From NCBI GenBank assembly GCA_018296165.2, contig JACKQL020000003.1, positions 992,001 to 1,056,000 of the forward strand: 64,000 bases of DNA, written 5' to 3'. Shown piece after piece: positions 1 to 12,340 of the stretch (its first letter is position 1; each line of letters begins with the position of its first letter). Origin of the DNA: Termitomyces sp. T153. Lineage: Eukaryota; Basidiomycota; Agaricomycetes; Agaricales; Lyophyllaceae. The position numbers were made by a program, and so were the translations under genes. Under the pieces are notes generated by a model, which made no database searches, had not been told where the DNA came from, and was given only the letters and a program-made list of their open reading frames with translations.

Positions 1-604
1 ATGTATTTCTCGAGCCCACAGGTGCGTACTGCATCGAGGAGACGAAGAGTACCGAGGCCGTCGACGTCTCCCGTGTATTCTGCCATTTCGAAAGAGACTT
101 TGACATGTGACTGCGCACCAAGATTGTAAATTTCGGTTGGTTGCACTTGCGCGATAATGTAGACAAGATTGGTGCTATCGCTTAAATCTCCGTAGTGGAG
201 CTTGAAATTATTGCGGTCTACAGATTCATGAGGTCGTTTTCGTAAACTAGAAGGAAGGTAATGATTCACGCTCGTGTTGATCTTGGTAAAGATGGTGCAG
301 ACGACCAGTGTTGAAGCTCGATGACCGACGAATTATACCATGCACCTCGTATCCTTTAGACAAGAGTAGTTCTGTACTGGGAATGAGTCAGTTCCAAGAT
401 CGTGCGACTCGATGAATAGATGATCTCACAGGTAAGATCCATCCTGTCCAGTGATACCTGAATATCTGACGGTTCAGAGCAACGGCAGGAACGACGTTGC
501 AAGGAATAATCACCAGAGATGAGTGCTACCTTCCGCTTGCGATATTCTTCAGCAGAAGGGAGGTTGAGCTTTGCAAAAGCAGGCGCGATGTCGGCGATGG
601 ACAT
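1..604 (-). CDS. gmd: GDP-mannose 4,6-dehydratase, 5' part (3' end beyond window)
   Basis: Cytosolic short-chain dehydrogenase/reductase that turns GDP-mannose into GDP-4-keto-6-deoxymannose, the first step towards GDP-fucose or GDP-rhamnose-type sugars. About 147 residues are visible. The start is the ATG at 604-602 ([10 protein letters not shown]). Exons are 604-514, 457-430, 376-270 and 217-1; all three introns are 52-56 bp with GT-AG ends. The spliced product carries the NADP-binding loop [10 protein letters not shown] near residue 31, then [20 protein letters not shown], and [11 protein letters not shown] followed by [15 protein letters not shown], all family hallmarks. The catalytic Tyr-x3-Lys region lies beyond the left edge. 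The identification is firm; the start is the first ATG that gives a normal N-terminus. Confidence 0.93.
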
Positions 605-1273
605 GATGGTGAGGATGAGACAATGAATCGTGTTCGGAAAGACAGCTGTCAATTTATTGATTGGCGAACTTCGGCAAGAATGATCCCGTTGCTATGTATG
701 GACCCACTCCGGAAATCAGGAAGACCATGTATGTACATACTTACATATTGCTTCTTATCATATAAGTACGAGCTACGGTCGGTGCGTGAACAATGTACAT
801 CTATCGTTCGAATTTCAGTCCTGACATTTAGTAAACTTTAGTTTGAGGGCCAGGCCATTGCATATAAGATGTAGCAGCACAAGAGATTTCAATTATCACT
901 TCTTTTATCCCTAGGCCAGTTTGAACGTCGACGAGATCGGGTTTCGTCTTTTCAATTACTTCTGCAAAAGAGAAGTACTGCTCAAGCATATATGGAATAT
1001 TTACAGATTTCCATGGCACGTTCAAGTTGTATTCTGTCGAACAATTGAGAACTTGGTGATGCAGCAGCACGTAGTGCGGCCCGAAGCTTCAGTACTCAGT
1101 GCCGACGTTGAAGAATTGCCAGCCATCACTGAAATCGATTGGATACCGATGACAGCTCCCATTTTGTGACAGGTACAAATCAATAGAGTAGCGGTACTAA
1201 CGAGGCAAGAAAGGACAACAAGAAAGGAGTGACGGCAAGGTCCATAGGATACGGATTCGGATGACCTTTAAGT
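605..1273. other. Intergenic spacer
   Basis: Upstream of gmd and downstream of the SUZ-domain gene, both on the minus strand. Short open frames here show no family motif or splice-supported exon. I see nothing beyond presumptive promoter and 3'-UTR sequence. Confidence 0.5.
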
Positions 1274-1912
1274 TCAACTTTCTGTCGTTGTCTGAGTAGA
1301 ACGACCAGATAACGATAGTTTTGTCCTCTGGCCATTGAATCCTCGAGGCGGTGTCTCTTCCGAGTTTGTACCCTCCATCGATGGCCCTCGCGGATTTCGA
1401 ATGACAGTAGCAGATGATGTAGGTCCTTGGGTCCACTCTCGTCTATCCTTAAAATCCATTGGCTGAGACGAGGGATTCGCTGTTGCCTCTTTCGAGGACG
1501 GAATAATTGCCTCAGAATCTGATCCAAATATTCTTTCCCGTGCAGCTTGGTATCGTGCCTCACGCTCCTTAAGGCTCTCAGCCGAAGGAGGTGGTGTAGC
1601 GGGTTTATTGTTTGTGCCAGACTCTGGACGCTTCAGGATGCGCATGGTCGGTTGAAACGCACCGAGTGGCGGAGGTATGACGTGACTTGCCGATGTAGCA
1701 GAGGGAGCAACGATTAGCTCCGGCATGGGGTTAGGTGCTTTCGCGTTTCTGTAAAGATCTTGATGAGCTGGAATGGGGTAAAGCAGAAGATTCACGCACG
1801 CGTCTTCCCAGATACGTTTATTGCTCTCCTCAGCCACTGTTTCCTCGTCCTCTCCGTCCTCCCCTTCCTCGTCCTCGTCCCAATCGTCAGGTACTCGGAC
1901 CTGAGTAGCCAT
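1274..1912 (-). CDS. SUZ-domain RNA-associated protein (SZRD1-like)
   Basis: Small acidic protein with a SUZ domain, a short module reported to bind RNA. The start ATG is at 1912-1910. The N-terminus is strongly acidic (DEDEEGEDGEDEE), followed by a proline-rich linker, the phrase MRILKRP, then the SUZ core LKEREARYQAARERIFGSD. A C-terminal PRGPSMEG...PPRGFNG stretch resembles the SUZ-C motif (PRGP...GF) that ends SZRD1 proteins. A 51-bp intron (donor GTGCGT, acceptor TTTACAG) most likely lies after ...NKRIWEDA. It is a multiple of three without stops, so retention would only add 17 residues. Spliced length is about 195 aa. It is divergent from the dipeptidase gene, with 265 bp between the start codons. 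Confidence 0.75.
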   Translation of the reverse strand: MATQVRVPDDWDEDEEGEDGEDEETVAEESNKRIWEDACVNLLLYPIPAHQDLYRNAKAPNPMPELIVAPSATSASHVIPPPLGAFQPTMRILKRPESGTNNKPATPPPSAESLKEREARYQAARERIFGSDSEAIIPSSKEATANPSSQPMDFKDRREWTQGPTSSATVIRNPRGPSMEGTNSEETPPRGFNGQRTKLSLSGRSTQTTTES

Positions 1913-2130
1913 TTTGTAGCGAGGTGTCGACTGGATCCAGTTAAGAATGCACAGCTAATCTAGCAGAGCACTAAGATCTCACGGGTATATGAGGCTGATC
2001 CCAAGAGTCAGAGGGCAGCTGGGAAGACGTGCCTACGGCCATGACTGCGGTCAACACAAAGATGAACAGTGAAGAAGGACGCCCATATTTAGTCGAACTT
2101 ACGTACACAAGATAAGATCGAATCGTTATC

Positions 2131-2138
2131 TATATAAA
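2131..2138 (+). promoter_or_regulatory. TATA box of dug1
   Basis: TATATAAA, 40 bp upstream of the dipeptidase ATG and inside the 265-bp divergent promoter shared with the SUZ-domain gene. Confidence 0.55.
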
Positions 2139-2177
2139 ACCTGATTGACCTTTACATTCTGTACAATCAGTTTCGTC

Positions 2178-4003
2178 ATGCCTGCTCCCGCAGAGTTCCT
2201 TCAATTCGTCGACAGTAACGCCGATGACTTTATCCAACGTCTCAGCGATGCTGTAGCCATTCCAAGGTAGCTTCATAGGATCATTCGAACTTCCAACCTT
2301 GTATCTTATTCAATGATAGTATCAGTGGTGATCCAGTTCACCGTCAAGATGTCGTGAAGATGGCCAACTGGTTGAATGGCCAGCTGAAGTCATATGGCGT
2401 TCATACGCAACTGGTTGATCTCGGAAAACATACAATGGATGGTCAAGAGCTTTCACTTCCACCTGCCATCCTTGGACGCATCGGCACGGATCCAACCAAA
2501 AAGACTGTTCTTATCTACGGCCACTTTGACGTTCAACCTGCAAACAAATCCGACGGATGGGATACGGATCCATTTACTTTGGTGGTTCACGAGGACGGAA
2601 GGCTCATTGGACGCGGGTCGTCTGACGACAAGGGTCCGATCCTGGGATGGCTCAACGTCCTACAGTATCACCATCAGAATAACAAGGAGCTTCCTCTCAA
2701 CATTCGATTTTGCTTTGAGGGAATGGAGGAAAGTGGTAGTGAAGGGCTCGATGACCTCGTGAGGAAGGAATCTCAGCCTGGAGGATGGTTCAATGGTGTC
2801 GACTGTGTCTGCATAGTACGTCCCGATCCTTGTAATATGGTCTCTTTGCTGAGGAGTATCCCCAGTCAGACAATTACTGGCTCAACACTCGTACACCGGC
2901 ACTCACATATGGTCTTCGCGGGCTCGCATACTTTAAAGTAACCATCTCCGGCCCGGCACGCGATCTGCACTCCGGCGTCTTTGGTCGTACGGTGCACGAA
3001 CCAATGACGGATCTCATTGTCCTGATGAGCAAACTCGTCGACGTGTCAGGTAAGATCCTTATCCCCGGAGTCGACGAGATGGTTGAGCCTCCCACGGAGA
3101 GTGAAAAGTACGGTTTCGTCGATCCATCAAACGTTTCTGAGCTACAACTGACAATACTATCTAGGGCCATCTATGAAAGACTTGACTACTCCGTCACGGA
3201 CGTCGAAGAGTCCGCGGGCGGACAGATCGCACTTTCTGCCAGCAAGGTAGATGTACTCATGGGTCGCATGCGTTACCCCAGCCTATCATTGCACGGCATC
3301 GAAGGTGCTTTCAGCGGCGCCGGCGCCAAAACCGTCATTCCCGCTAAGGTTTCTGGCAAATTTAGTATCCGGTCTGTCGAATTCCTTTTCAGACACTGGC
3401 GTTCTTGGGTTGACCGGTAGTTGCCTGATTTAGTCTCGTGCCGCCACAGACACCCGAACTCGTCGAACCACTTGTTATTCAGTACCTCACATCTGAATTT
3501 GCTAAACTCAAGAGCAAGAACATGTTTTCAATAGAAAACCTACACGGTGGTAAGCCCTGGATGGCGGATCACAAACACTGGAATTTCGAGGCAGCAAAGA
3601 TCGCTACTCGAGTGTGTATTGTTTTTTTGACTGATTCATGAATAGTAACCGTAACTATTATTCCATCGTCTAGGCGATTTACAATCAGGAGCCGGACTTG
3701 ACGCGTGAAGGAGGCTCGATTCCTGTGACGCTTACTTTTGCTGAATCTCTTGGTGTCAATGTACTCCTGCTCCCCATGGGACGAGGAGATGACGGTGCTC
3801 AGTGAGTAATGTTCTCATCCGCTACAGCTACGAAGTTGACCAGACTGTCATAGTTCTACGAATGAGAAACTTGACAGGTCTAACTTCATTGAGGGGGTAA
3901 GTTGGCTTGTTCATCACTTCCCATGAACGAAGATTTATACCCTTTGTAGACAAAGCTGTTGGGCACGTACCTGTACGAGCTCGCTACAATTCCTAAGGTT
4001 TGA
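2178..4003 (+). CDS. dug1: Cys-Gly metallodipeptidase (M20 family, Dug1/CNDP2 type)
   Basis: Cytosolic zinc/manganese dipeptidase that hydrolyses Cys-Gly, a step of glutathione breakdown. The start [14 protein letters not shown] is followed by several 50-70 bp introns; the spliced product is about 475 aa, normal for the family, and ends ...ELATIPKV. Visible hallmarks in order: [22 protein letters not shown] (metal His and Asp); [10 protein letters not shown] (bridging Asp); [13 protein letters not shown] (catalytic Glu pair); [12 protein letters not shown] (dimerisation-domain His); [23 protein letters not shown]; and the C-terminal [11 protein letters not shown] and [16 protein letters not shown]. 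Checked junctions keep frame, for example CVCI/SDNYW and SIR/LVPPQ. No damage was seen. Confidence 0.94.
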
Positions 4004-4429
4004 AAGAAAGGAGTTGGGTTGTACATGTAATGAATAAAACGTGAATCACAAGTGTGACGACAACTCAAAAGATAGTTGGGCGAACGGTTTTGACATCTAA
4101 AGACTTATCCTTATCCTGGACAGATTTCCTTTCAAAGGCTTGAATCAATTTTAGACTCACGCTCGAGAATTCTATATACTATTCCGGTAGCCTCGGGCAC
4201 CCCTGGACGAGTGCGAGCACTGTTCAATAAGTCCTTCCGATGGTATTCAATATTAGACATTGCAGGGACGCGAGGAAATGGCAGGACGCGTAGCGCGAGA
4301 CAGGCAGCAGCAATAGTGCATGTTCCGTAGCATAGCGTAGCGATATCGTCACTATGTATTAACACTAATCTTGTAGATAAAATGTAAAGTTCATCGAAAT
4401 AATGGTTTACCATTTTGATGGCCTGGCAT
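4004..4429. other. Intergenic, no feature seen
   Basis: Sequence with normal CG content between dug1 and the first transposon debris. Short open frames here have no recognisable motif. Confidence 0.45.
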
Positions 4430-5110
4430 TACCGCAACAGATATATGATGCGGCCGGTCTTTCCCAATACTCCTTCCGAGCGGGCGCGTCGCGTAGGGTA
4501 GAAAAATATTAAAAAAAGATATAGAAGGAGACTGACTTCTGAGTGTGCTCTCCCTGGCCCTGAGCTCCCCCTAGAATGCAAGACATCTGACATCCTGGGC
4601 AGCAGAGTTAGCTTGTGGTGCAGCAGTGGCAGCGGGCGCTTCAGAGACAGTTTTGGTGCATTCACTTTGATAGTGTCCCATCTTCTGACACTTGAAACTT
4701 GATTGTCAATTGGTCCTGTTTTGGTTTCATCTGCACAAGGAGTGGAACTGTGGTGCTGTGGAGTACCATTGGCACATTGGCAAATTTCTTCATTCAGGAT
4801 ACATCCAATCATGAAGTTCAGGTTAGTTGATAGAGGGTGTTCCTCAAACAATACAATGAGTGAGTTGTAGGTCTGAGGAAGCAAACTGAGCAAGACAGCA
4901 ATATCGTGAGTATATCAGATGGAGGATCACCAAGATTCCTGAGCTTGTTAGCAAGTGTGCATAAATCTCCGATGTGCATGCAGCATCACGAAAAAGGATG
5001 TTAACATATTTGACCATGTATGGCCTGGGACCTCATTCTCAAGAAAGATAATTCTGAGGTCTTATACTTGTTCATAAACACAATGTTAGATTGATCCATA
5101 GTAAGAATAC
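4430..5110 (-). pseudogene. Copia gag remnant (UBN2-type gag plus zinc knuckle)
   Basis: Decayed gag piece of a Copia-type LTR retrotransposon. In shifting frames on the minus strand one reads DLCTLANKLRNLGDPPSD, then LLPQTYNSLIVLFEEHPL and IGCILNEE (typical of the UBN2 gag domain), then FKCQKMGHYQSEC, a zinc knuckle that has lost its first cysteine to serine. Frameshifts and stops separate the pieces. CG dinucleotides become scarce from about 4540 onward. No LTR could be assigned. Confidence 0.6.
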
Positions 5111-5512
5111 CTTTTCACAATGAGTGTCATTAAGTTTTTCAAAAGAATCCAGAGTTTAGAGGAAAATCAAATACCACTGAGATATAAGATTATCACAAAT
5201 TGACCAGGATGATTTATGAGGTCATATCATATTGATGGATTCTAAGGACCTCAATGACTAAACAAAATGCTAATATGAGCTTGCTTTTGGAATATAATGT
5301 TAAATAATTTTCCTTTCAATATATATCAGTATATAATAATCAATGCTTACATCTACAAGAATGCTTGATCCAGGTACAAGAATGCTTGATCCAGGATTTC
5401 ATGGCCTTGAAATGTATATACTATTCAAGTCAGCTTAGCACATTATTCAGCACAGATCTTGCACAGCAATTATGAAACATAATTCATATGTAGAGTTATT
5501 TATTGTAATGAA

Positions 5513-8500
5513 CTACAATCCTGCATAGCCCAAAAAATCATCAAACAAATTGTTCTCATCTTCATTCTTTTCATCTTCCTCTTCACTCATCTCTTCATCC
5601 TCTTCTGGGATTTCTTCATATGGATCTTCCTCCTCCTCACTCTCACTTGTGCTCTCCTCTTGATACTGCATCTCCAAATTATCTGTGTAGGTAGATGAGT
5701 TTTCATTCAATAAAAAAACCTTTTTCTATATCTTCTTGAAATGGGCATGTTGCATCTCATGTTGTGTGATGTCCAATACCACTCCCAGTAAATTGAACAA
5801 AGGTATCTCTGTCCACAAACCTGAAATTCAATGAGTAATCAATAAAAAAAAGAAATAATTTATTAACATCTCAACATAGTATTGTTCATAGTCCAAATTG
5901 CCTTCATCTATGCAGCGAGCCATAGATGGAGCCAGTAAGTCATTGGTACAAGATCCTGCAAATCATGGAATGAGATGGACAGCATGAAGAACATCTGCAG
6001 GGTTAACAAATCCAAAAGTATCTTCTCCTTCAACAAAACCAATTTGATAGCAACACTTGGCAGCAAATCCAGACTTGGCATCATCATCAACTCCATACCA
6101 CTGACCCCACTCCTGCCCACTCTCATTGAGCCATACCAGTGCATGAAAGATCTTCACAATCCTGAAGTACCAATAGGGGTGACATCATTGTCTGCAACAA
6201 CCATTACATCTGATTGCCATTGTGGATTGAGAGTGCCTTGGTCACATCAATTGTCATAGGTTGTATAGTTGATGTGGAGAGTTTTGTGTTCATATATCAT
6301 GTTGTCTCTGATAATGAGTTTTCCATGATTTTGATCTGTGATTTCAGTGTTGGAAGGAAGTAAGCATATCAAGAGGTGCTCATTTAATTTATATTTGAAG
6401 TTCTAATGATCTTTATCAATTCTTAGCTTAGATTGATACACTGTCTAGGCTCACCATGATAGCTGGATCCTTCTCATGATCCTTTATCCATTGAAAGAGA
6501 TTCAATGGTGTCTGTTTGGTCTTGGAGATATAGTGATGTTCTTCTGGATTAGTAGGTGGAAGCTCTTCATCCTCAATAGTCTCTTGTATAGCTTGTTATA
6601 TTGCCCTTGATTGTGCTCCACAATGCTCTTGCTGTGCAATTTGTCCCTCAAATTGATTTTTATTTGTTTGAGCATAAAATGCCTTGACATGCTTATGCTC
6701 TTGTTCACCCTGATATTATTGGATCAATAAACTCTATAAGAAGTAGTGAGATAACTTACAATCTGAGTTGAGTATGAGTCAGTAGTGCCAAAGCATTGTA
6801 TTGAATTAGGATAGTGCACAATTGAATGAATTTTTGGAGTGTCAAGATTCAAGACCTGCTTTTTATGTGAAGATCTAGTTGATTCAGATTTTGAAGGCTT
6901 TATCTTTCCTGATTACTTTGCTGCTATGGCTGCTTTTCCTTTTTGTCATGATGATGCCTCAGCCTCTTTAGGTGTTCCCTTGGTTTCAAAGTATGGGCAC
7001 ACTTCAGTGGAAAAGATACAAAGATGCTGAGTCAAGCTAGTTGTAAGACCACAAAATATATCAAGTGACCAGTCTGTATGCAGGTGCATCTTTGCAGATG
7101 CATGCCAAGCAGCCATAAAAAATATTAAATCTTGAACTTTTCTGTCAATTGCTAGGCTTGTTTTTTGAAAAAGTCCCTCAAAGTATGGGCCAGCACTCTG
7201 TTAGAAAAGGATTATAAAGTCAAAATATGTATTTACTTAAGTGGATAGCTATACCTGAAGAAGATCTTCAAAGTCTCTTGCTGCAAAACTTTGCATAGCT
7301 GATACATCATTCTGGAATTTACAAATAGTTGAGTGTCCAAATGGTGAGATTTGACAATATCTGGTATATAATCTAGAAGCTCATTTTGCTTAACAAGTGT
7401 ATAAACATACCTGCAATTCAATTCTGCAATATGATTTGGCCCATATGTATGCAGCATTCAAACCAAATGTTCAAATACACTTCTCCAAATACCAAGTTCC
7501 AACTCATGTATCAAATCACAGACAAAGAGATCAAAATAGTTTTGGTCATTTGGAAGTAAAAGCTGAGAAAAGGCATTCTAATCAAAGATGATGAGTTAGA
7601 TAATATTGAATTAGAAAAATCATACCTCAACAGGAACAAAAGATTCACCAACTGTATGATCAATTTTTCTCCTTGTAACAGCAAAGCCCTTTGTGAAGAC
7701 AAGTTTTCTTGCTTTTTGTATGTTAGAAGTATGCTTGTTGCTATGAGTTCACAGCTTTTGTGACCAGATCATATCATGGAGTTTTGTTCCCACATGTAAC
7801 ACTTGAGACATTAAAGTCTGGCATGTTATGCATAAGTATGTGCCCATTTGTTTGATACCAGCCAGCAATACACTAAGAGTAGCTCTACAAATGATTTAAT
7901 TCAAAATTCATTTCAAATCTTACTGTTCTTTGTAATCTGCAGAATAACAGAAAAAGCAAGGATAAAGCCTTTGTAAAACTCCATCACCACACTTTACAAC
8001 AATGCCTTCTTTATATATTTGCTTGAACTCATCAGTAAGGAGACGTTTCCAAACAGCTTGGATCAATTTCCATCTGAGATGAGTTAAGACACTTTTAGTT
8101 GGAGTGGTTCCATAAACTTCTTTGTACCAATCCTTGACAATGTCAAGCAACTTTAGCATAATTGAATTGGTTTCAGTTGGCAGAAAAATAAATAAAATTA
8201 CATACTGAGGGAAGATATGCAAGGTGATGTGCTGAGAAGCTGCTAACTTTGCCATGGATATATTCTGAGATATTCCCATGTAAAGTGGCCAAAGTGAGGC
8301 TGTTCCAAAGTTTGCCAGATGTGTTGAATCAGAATAGAACATGAGGAAGAACAACATGTTCAAGATCGCAGCCTTCAACTGGAGTAATAGTTTTCTCCAG
8401 TTTCAGGAATTTATCAGAGGTATATACCTCCCCATATACCCATTGCTCTGGTTCATTTTCAGAAGGGTTCCAATATAGCTGAAATCCATGCCAGTGAAAC

Positions 8501-9262
8501 CAAGTGAAACCATTCTGCTGCAAAATCCATAGCCCCAGATTCAATAACTTCAGCAAGATATCAATGATAGAAATCAATTTGAACTGTAAGTGCATGCTTC
8601 TCTGATTTATATGATTTGTGAGTAAATGGAAGGGGGAGGAAGACTGAGGATTTCTTCCATGTATCACTAGATGACCATGGAAAAGAATAAGAAGTTCCAG
8701 AAAGCTGATTTATTGATTCATTATTCAGACACCTGTTTTCTCAGACTGCACTAAACCCTCCAAGATCTTCACATCAAAAATCAGGTGCTAATATCAGATT
8801 GTGAACTAGCTGATTAAGAGCAGCAAGAGTGAGGTTCTGTGATGTGTAATACCAGAGCATGAGTTGGCAAATTGTTGCATTGAGAAATGGAAGGAAAAAG
8901 CCTGCAATGAGACCTGGCCTAGGCTGATCAACAACTTCTTGAGCAGTTGGACCAAAGCCAGCCAGTGGAGAAGCTGAGCCATTTACAGTAGTCTCTTGAA
9001 CAAAGGTTGGTGCATCCCCAACATGATGTATAGTCAGCTCTTGATCAGGATCTTGAGATATTAGAATTGTGTAGTGATGAAATAACCCCACTTCATGAAG
9101 CTCAGTTTCAAATAATGCAGGTGGAGGTGGAGTAGGTAATTTCTGTGATTCTAATTGCTCTGTACAATGACACTTGCTCTCATGCACCTCTGCCAATTCC
9201 TGATATTCTTTGGAGAATTGGCATAAAGGACATGGATCAGAGGTTAGGTAATCAACAAGATG
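5513..9262 (-). pseudogene. Plavaka-like transposase, broken by stops and frameshifts
   Basis: Read 9262 to 5513. The N-terminal zinc-binding segment CPLCQFSKEY...HESKC is followed by PFLNATICQLMLWYY and LNQLVHNLILAPDF. Next come the core blocks FQLYWNPSENEPEQWVYGEV, GCDLEHVVLPHVLF, YSDSTHLANFGTASLWPLYM, VKDWYKEVYGTTPTKSVLTH and VVKCGDGVLQRLYPCFFCYS. Further down are ARDFEDLLQ, MAAWHASAKMHLHTD, CFGTTDSYSTQI, YQIGFVEGEDTFGFVNPADV and HLIP(stop)FAGSCTNDLL, then an acidic tail (5513-5710). The block order is that of agaricomycete Plavaka-type transposases. At least one frame change (near 8330-8378) and several in-frame stops make it inactive. Naming rests on remembered family blocks. Confidence 0.7.
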
Positions 9263-10621
9263 CTGTAGAGGTCAATATACTTTGGATTCTCCTCTGTTAG
9301 CTACATGACTCAGATCTGCCACCCCAGAGGTTGCCCTTACACCACTCCACATATGAAATGAATGGTGAGAGATGCAATGACAGCTAACAAGACAGGACTC
9401 CATATCACTATATTCTGCTAGATGACATGTCAAAGGGCAGAGCGATTCATACAAAGAATAAAGGTACTTTAATGAAATTCAATGGCAAAGCAAAAGAAGG
9501 CAGCATAGCAGAAAAAAGAAAAAGAATACACAGCAAAGCATGTTAATAGACATACAGGGGACAAATGTAAAATAGAAGACTCAGAGAGAATCACCAAACA
9601 AGCCAACTGTGAGACAGCAAAACAAGGGAATAAGGCAAACACAACAGGCCTGTCAGAAGCCCTCAATGACAGATCTTTACATTGGAAGCAACATGAGACA
9701 TGAGGTAACATGAACAATTGAAAAGATTCACAGAAAAAGACAGAGAGAAGCAAGGCAACAGAAATGCTGTGGAAATGAGACCAACACATGCATAGTGAAT
9801 TGCACATCATTAGACAAGACATGACAGCAACATGAGAATCAGGACAGGACACCTATCAATTGAGGGACAAGAACCAGTACACAATTCAAACTATGTATAA
9901 GCAAACAGTAGATTCAGTACACAAATATAACAGTACCTAAACATACCAAAAATCATCTACTTGATTACAACACTGTAATGTGCTCCACAGGTCATGGTGT
10001 TGGCCAAGGACTATGACAAAGCAAGAGCCAGTGAGTAAAATATTCAGTCATACTGAATATTCATTACTATTAATACCATCTCACCTTGGTTTAATGTCAG
10101 AGACTGTACTTGAGCAAGCAATTATTAACCATGAAGAGGATGAAACAATGCTCACCAACATTGCCAGTGTAAGTTCAGTAAGAGAGTGCTGCCATTGCAT
10201 ACTGACCAAGAACAGGATCCTTCATGGGCAGAAGCAGTCTGAATCAAAGAGATTGCAAACCCACAGACATGAAGATTGGTGTACATTCATGAAGACAGAG
10301 AGATTTCAGACAAGGAGCTTATATTCACTGTATACAGTGCAATTACAGATAAAGATTTACTCCCTCTTAAAAAGGATGTGTGCATGAGGTCAGTTAAGAC
10401 AGTCAAATGTCAGATACAAAGAGCTGACTTATAAGGTCAGAAATTACAAATGCATAAAATACATGAAACAATTGGTAAAGCTTGACAGACTCAGGACTCA
10501 ACATTTTGAAGACACAATAAAGAGTGCTGGGTTGATATGCAACTATTTCAATTGCAAGTTTGCTGAAGGCTGACTCAAATGTTGGTGGGATGCCTGTGTA
10601 GGCCAGGACACAAGACACATT

Positions 10622-11015
10622 GACATTACAAACCATTTATTCACACCAACATCAGAGGCTTCATCAAACAAAAAGCATCATCCATTGAACAGGAATTTGG
10701 ACCCATACAAATTTACCAAGAGGATCCTTCCCAAAGGTTTTATGGTAACTGAGGACAACATAGTACAGTATTCCAGAGCAAGATTAGGTGAAGATGGCAA
10801 GCAAATGTAGGTAATTCTCATGTATCTAAAAAAAAACACAAGATTAAATGAATGTACATTCCAGGTACAAATTATGCAAACCAGAAAGATTCAGAACAGG
10901 AGACATAATAGCTGTTGAACTATCATTCCAGGTTATCAATCTGAGCAGAGGCAAACTGAAAATGCTCCTAGTATTGAGGTCCATTACACTCATCAATGAG
11001 AGCTTCAAATCAGTA
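10622..11015 (+). pseudogene. Transposon-associated gene fragment with one intron
   Basis: On the plus strand, opposite to the transposase, two exon-like pieces join across an apparent intron of about 55 bp ending TTCCAG near 10864. The first reads KRILPKGFMVTEDNIVQYS...GEDGKQM; the second reads YKLCKPERFRTGDIIAVELS and KLKMLLVLRSITLINESFKS. This pattern (TEDNxVxYY ... FRxGDIVxxxxSF ... LRSITLL) recurs in uncharacterised proteins near transposons of mushroom genomes. Function is unknown to me. CG loss and missing ends indicate a relic. Confidence 0.4.
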
Positions 11016-11306
11016 AGCACACATCACAGAAATCGAATGTATGAAATCACATATATATATATAGCCAACCCCACTATCCAACAATTCAGTGCAGAGTGGA
11101 GGTAAGCTAAAGAGGAAGCTTAGGGAGATAGCAAGTGACATCTCACACAGAATGTAGGTTGACTTAGTTCAACATACCAAAGAACTATATGGCCACCCAT
11201 AGTTGCATAATAATACTTTAAAGCCATACATGAATATAACATTGTCAGGCATGAACATGTCTCAACAACAATGAAATCAACTGGCCAAAGAAATGCAGAG
11301 TTACTA

Positions 11307-11640
11307 TGTGAATCAGCTGACCCAGATTACACAATCCATTGCTGTAGCAATGGCTGACCAATCAACCCACCTTTTGTTAAGTGGATTACATCATTCTTTG
11401 CTGCAGTGGCAGATGACTAAGCAACCCAACTCAGTGTTCTTTGTGTATTTGATCTTAAATTACAGAAAGTTAAAACATAATAAAATTAGCTGACCCAGAT
11501 TACACACTCCATCACTGTAGCAACAGATGACTAATCAACTGACCAAGTGTTTTTGTTAAGCAGATTACACAATCCATTGCTGTAGCAGTAGCTGACCAAC
11601 CAACCCAGTGTTTTTGTTAAGTATTTGATCTCAAATAACA
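11307..11640. repeat. Degenerate tandem repeat, ~75-bp unit
   Basis: Recurrent phrase GCTGACCCAGATTACACA, then CCATTGCTGTAGCA, then TGACCAATCAACCCA and GTGTTTTTGTTAAG. Clear copies begin near 11308, 11486 and 11555, with a more diverged one near 11380. The copies differ by substitutions and one inserted stretch around 11435-11480. Confidence 0.6.
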
Positions 11641-11869
11641 AAAAGTTAATACATTTTAGATTAACCTTTGTAAATTTAACTTGTTGTAATGAACACAGAC
11701 ACATTGCAAAACTGTACCAAGAGAAATACAAGATAGATATTGTCTGTACCCTAGTCTGAATAAAAGCACCACAATCAAAGAATGGAAAGGAAACAAAAAT
11801 AAAAGAATACAAAATAAAAAATAAAATAAAAATAATAAAAAAGAACTCACATGTTGTCTCTATTGATTA

Positions 11870-12340
11870 GCTGGTGGTACATAGCTGGAATGAGTAAGGA
11901 ATAGCCAGAAGACAAGAAATAGCTGGTGGTAATAGCTGGAAGGGAGCAAAAATGAAAAATTGAGGACAAGAAGGAATAGTCAGGAATAACCAGTGGTAAC
12001 AGCCAAGGGAGCAAAAATCAAGGACAAGCCAGGAATAGCTGGTGGTAATAGCCAAAAGGAGTAAAAATCAAGGATAGCCAGTGGTAATAACCAAAGGGAG
12101 CAAAAATTGAGGACAAGCCAGGAATAGCCAGTGGTAATAGCCAAAAAGGAGCAAAAGTTGAGGACAAGAAAAGGACACCCAGTCAGAACCAGATCATGTG
12201 CTTCAAGGAGCAAAAATCAAGGACAAGAATACCCGGTCAGAGTCGGGCAAAGTCATGTGATCATGTTCATTTTCATTTTATATAGTCGGTGGTAATAGCC
12301 GGAAGGGTGCAAAAATTGAGGACAAGAAAAGGATACCGGG
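11870..12340. repeat. Tandem repeat array, ~50-60-bp unit
   Basis: The phrase GGTGGTAATAGCC followed by AAGGGAGCAAAAAT and GAGGACAAG recurs about eight times with small indels, so the minus-strand frames read repeats of LAITTGYSWLVLNFCS. A single further copy of GGAGCAAAAATCGAGGACAA sits outside at 12481. The array lies next to the transposase-proximal end of the decayed DNA transposon. Confidence 0.7.

Larger units (their letters stand above)
5113..12340 (-). mobile_element. Decayed Plavaka-like (CACTA-related) DNA transposon, ends undefined
   Basis: About 7 kb of AT-rich, CG-depleted sequence holding a broken Plavaka-like transposase on the minus strand, a second transposon-type gene fragment on the plus strand, and two tandem-repeat arrays at the transposase-proximal end. 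The sharp change in CG content against the aquaporin gene on the right, where CG reappears around 12220-12400, gives the approximate right limit. I could not find terminal inverted repeats. The stretch between about 9263 and 10620 contains only short meaningless frames. Confidence 0.5.

Noticed and set aside
921..1169. Plus-strand frame of 82 codons upstream of gmd
   Set aside because: No motif, no splice-supported partner, and it lies in the promoter region.
11307..12340. CRISPR-like repeats
   Set aside because: Units are diverged, contiguous and eukaryotic in context, with no constant-length unique spacers.
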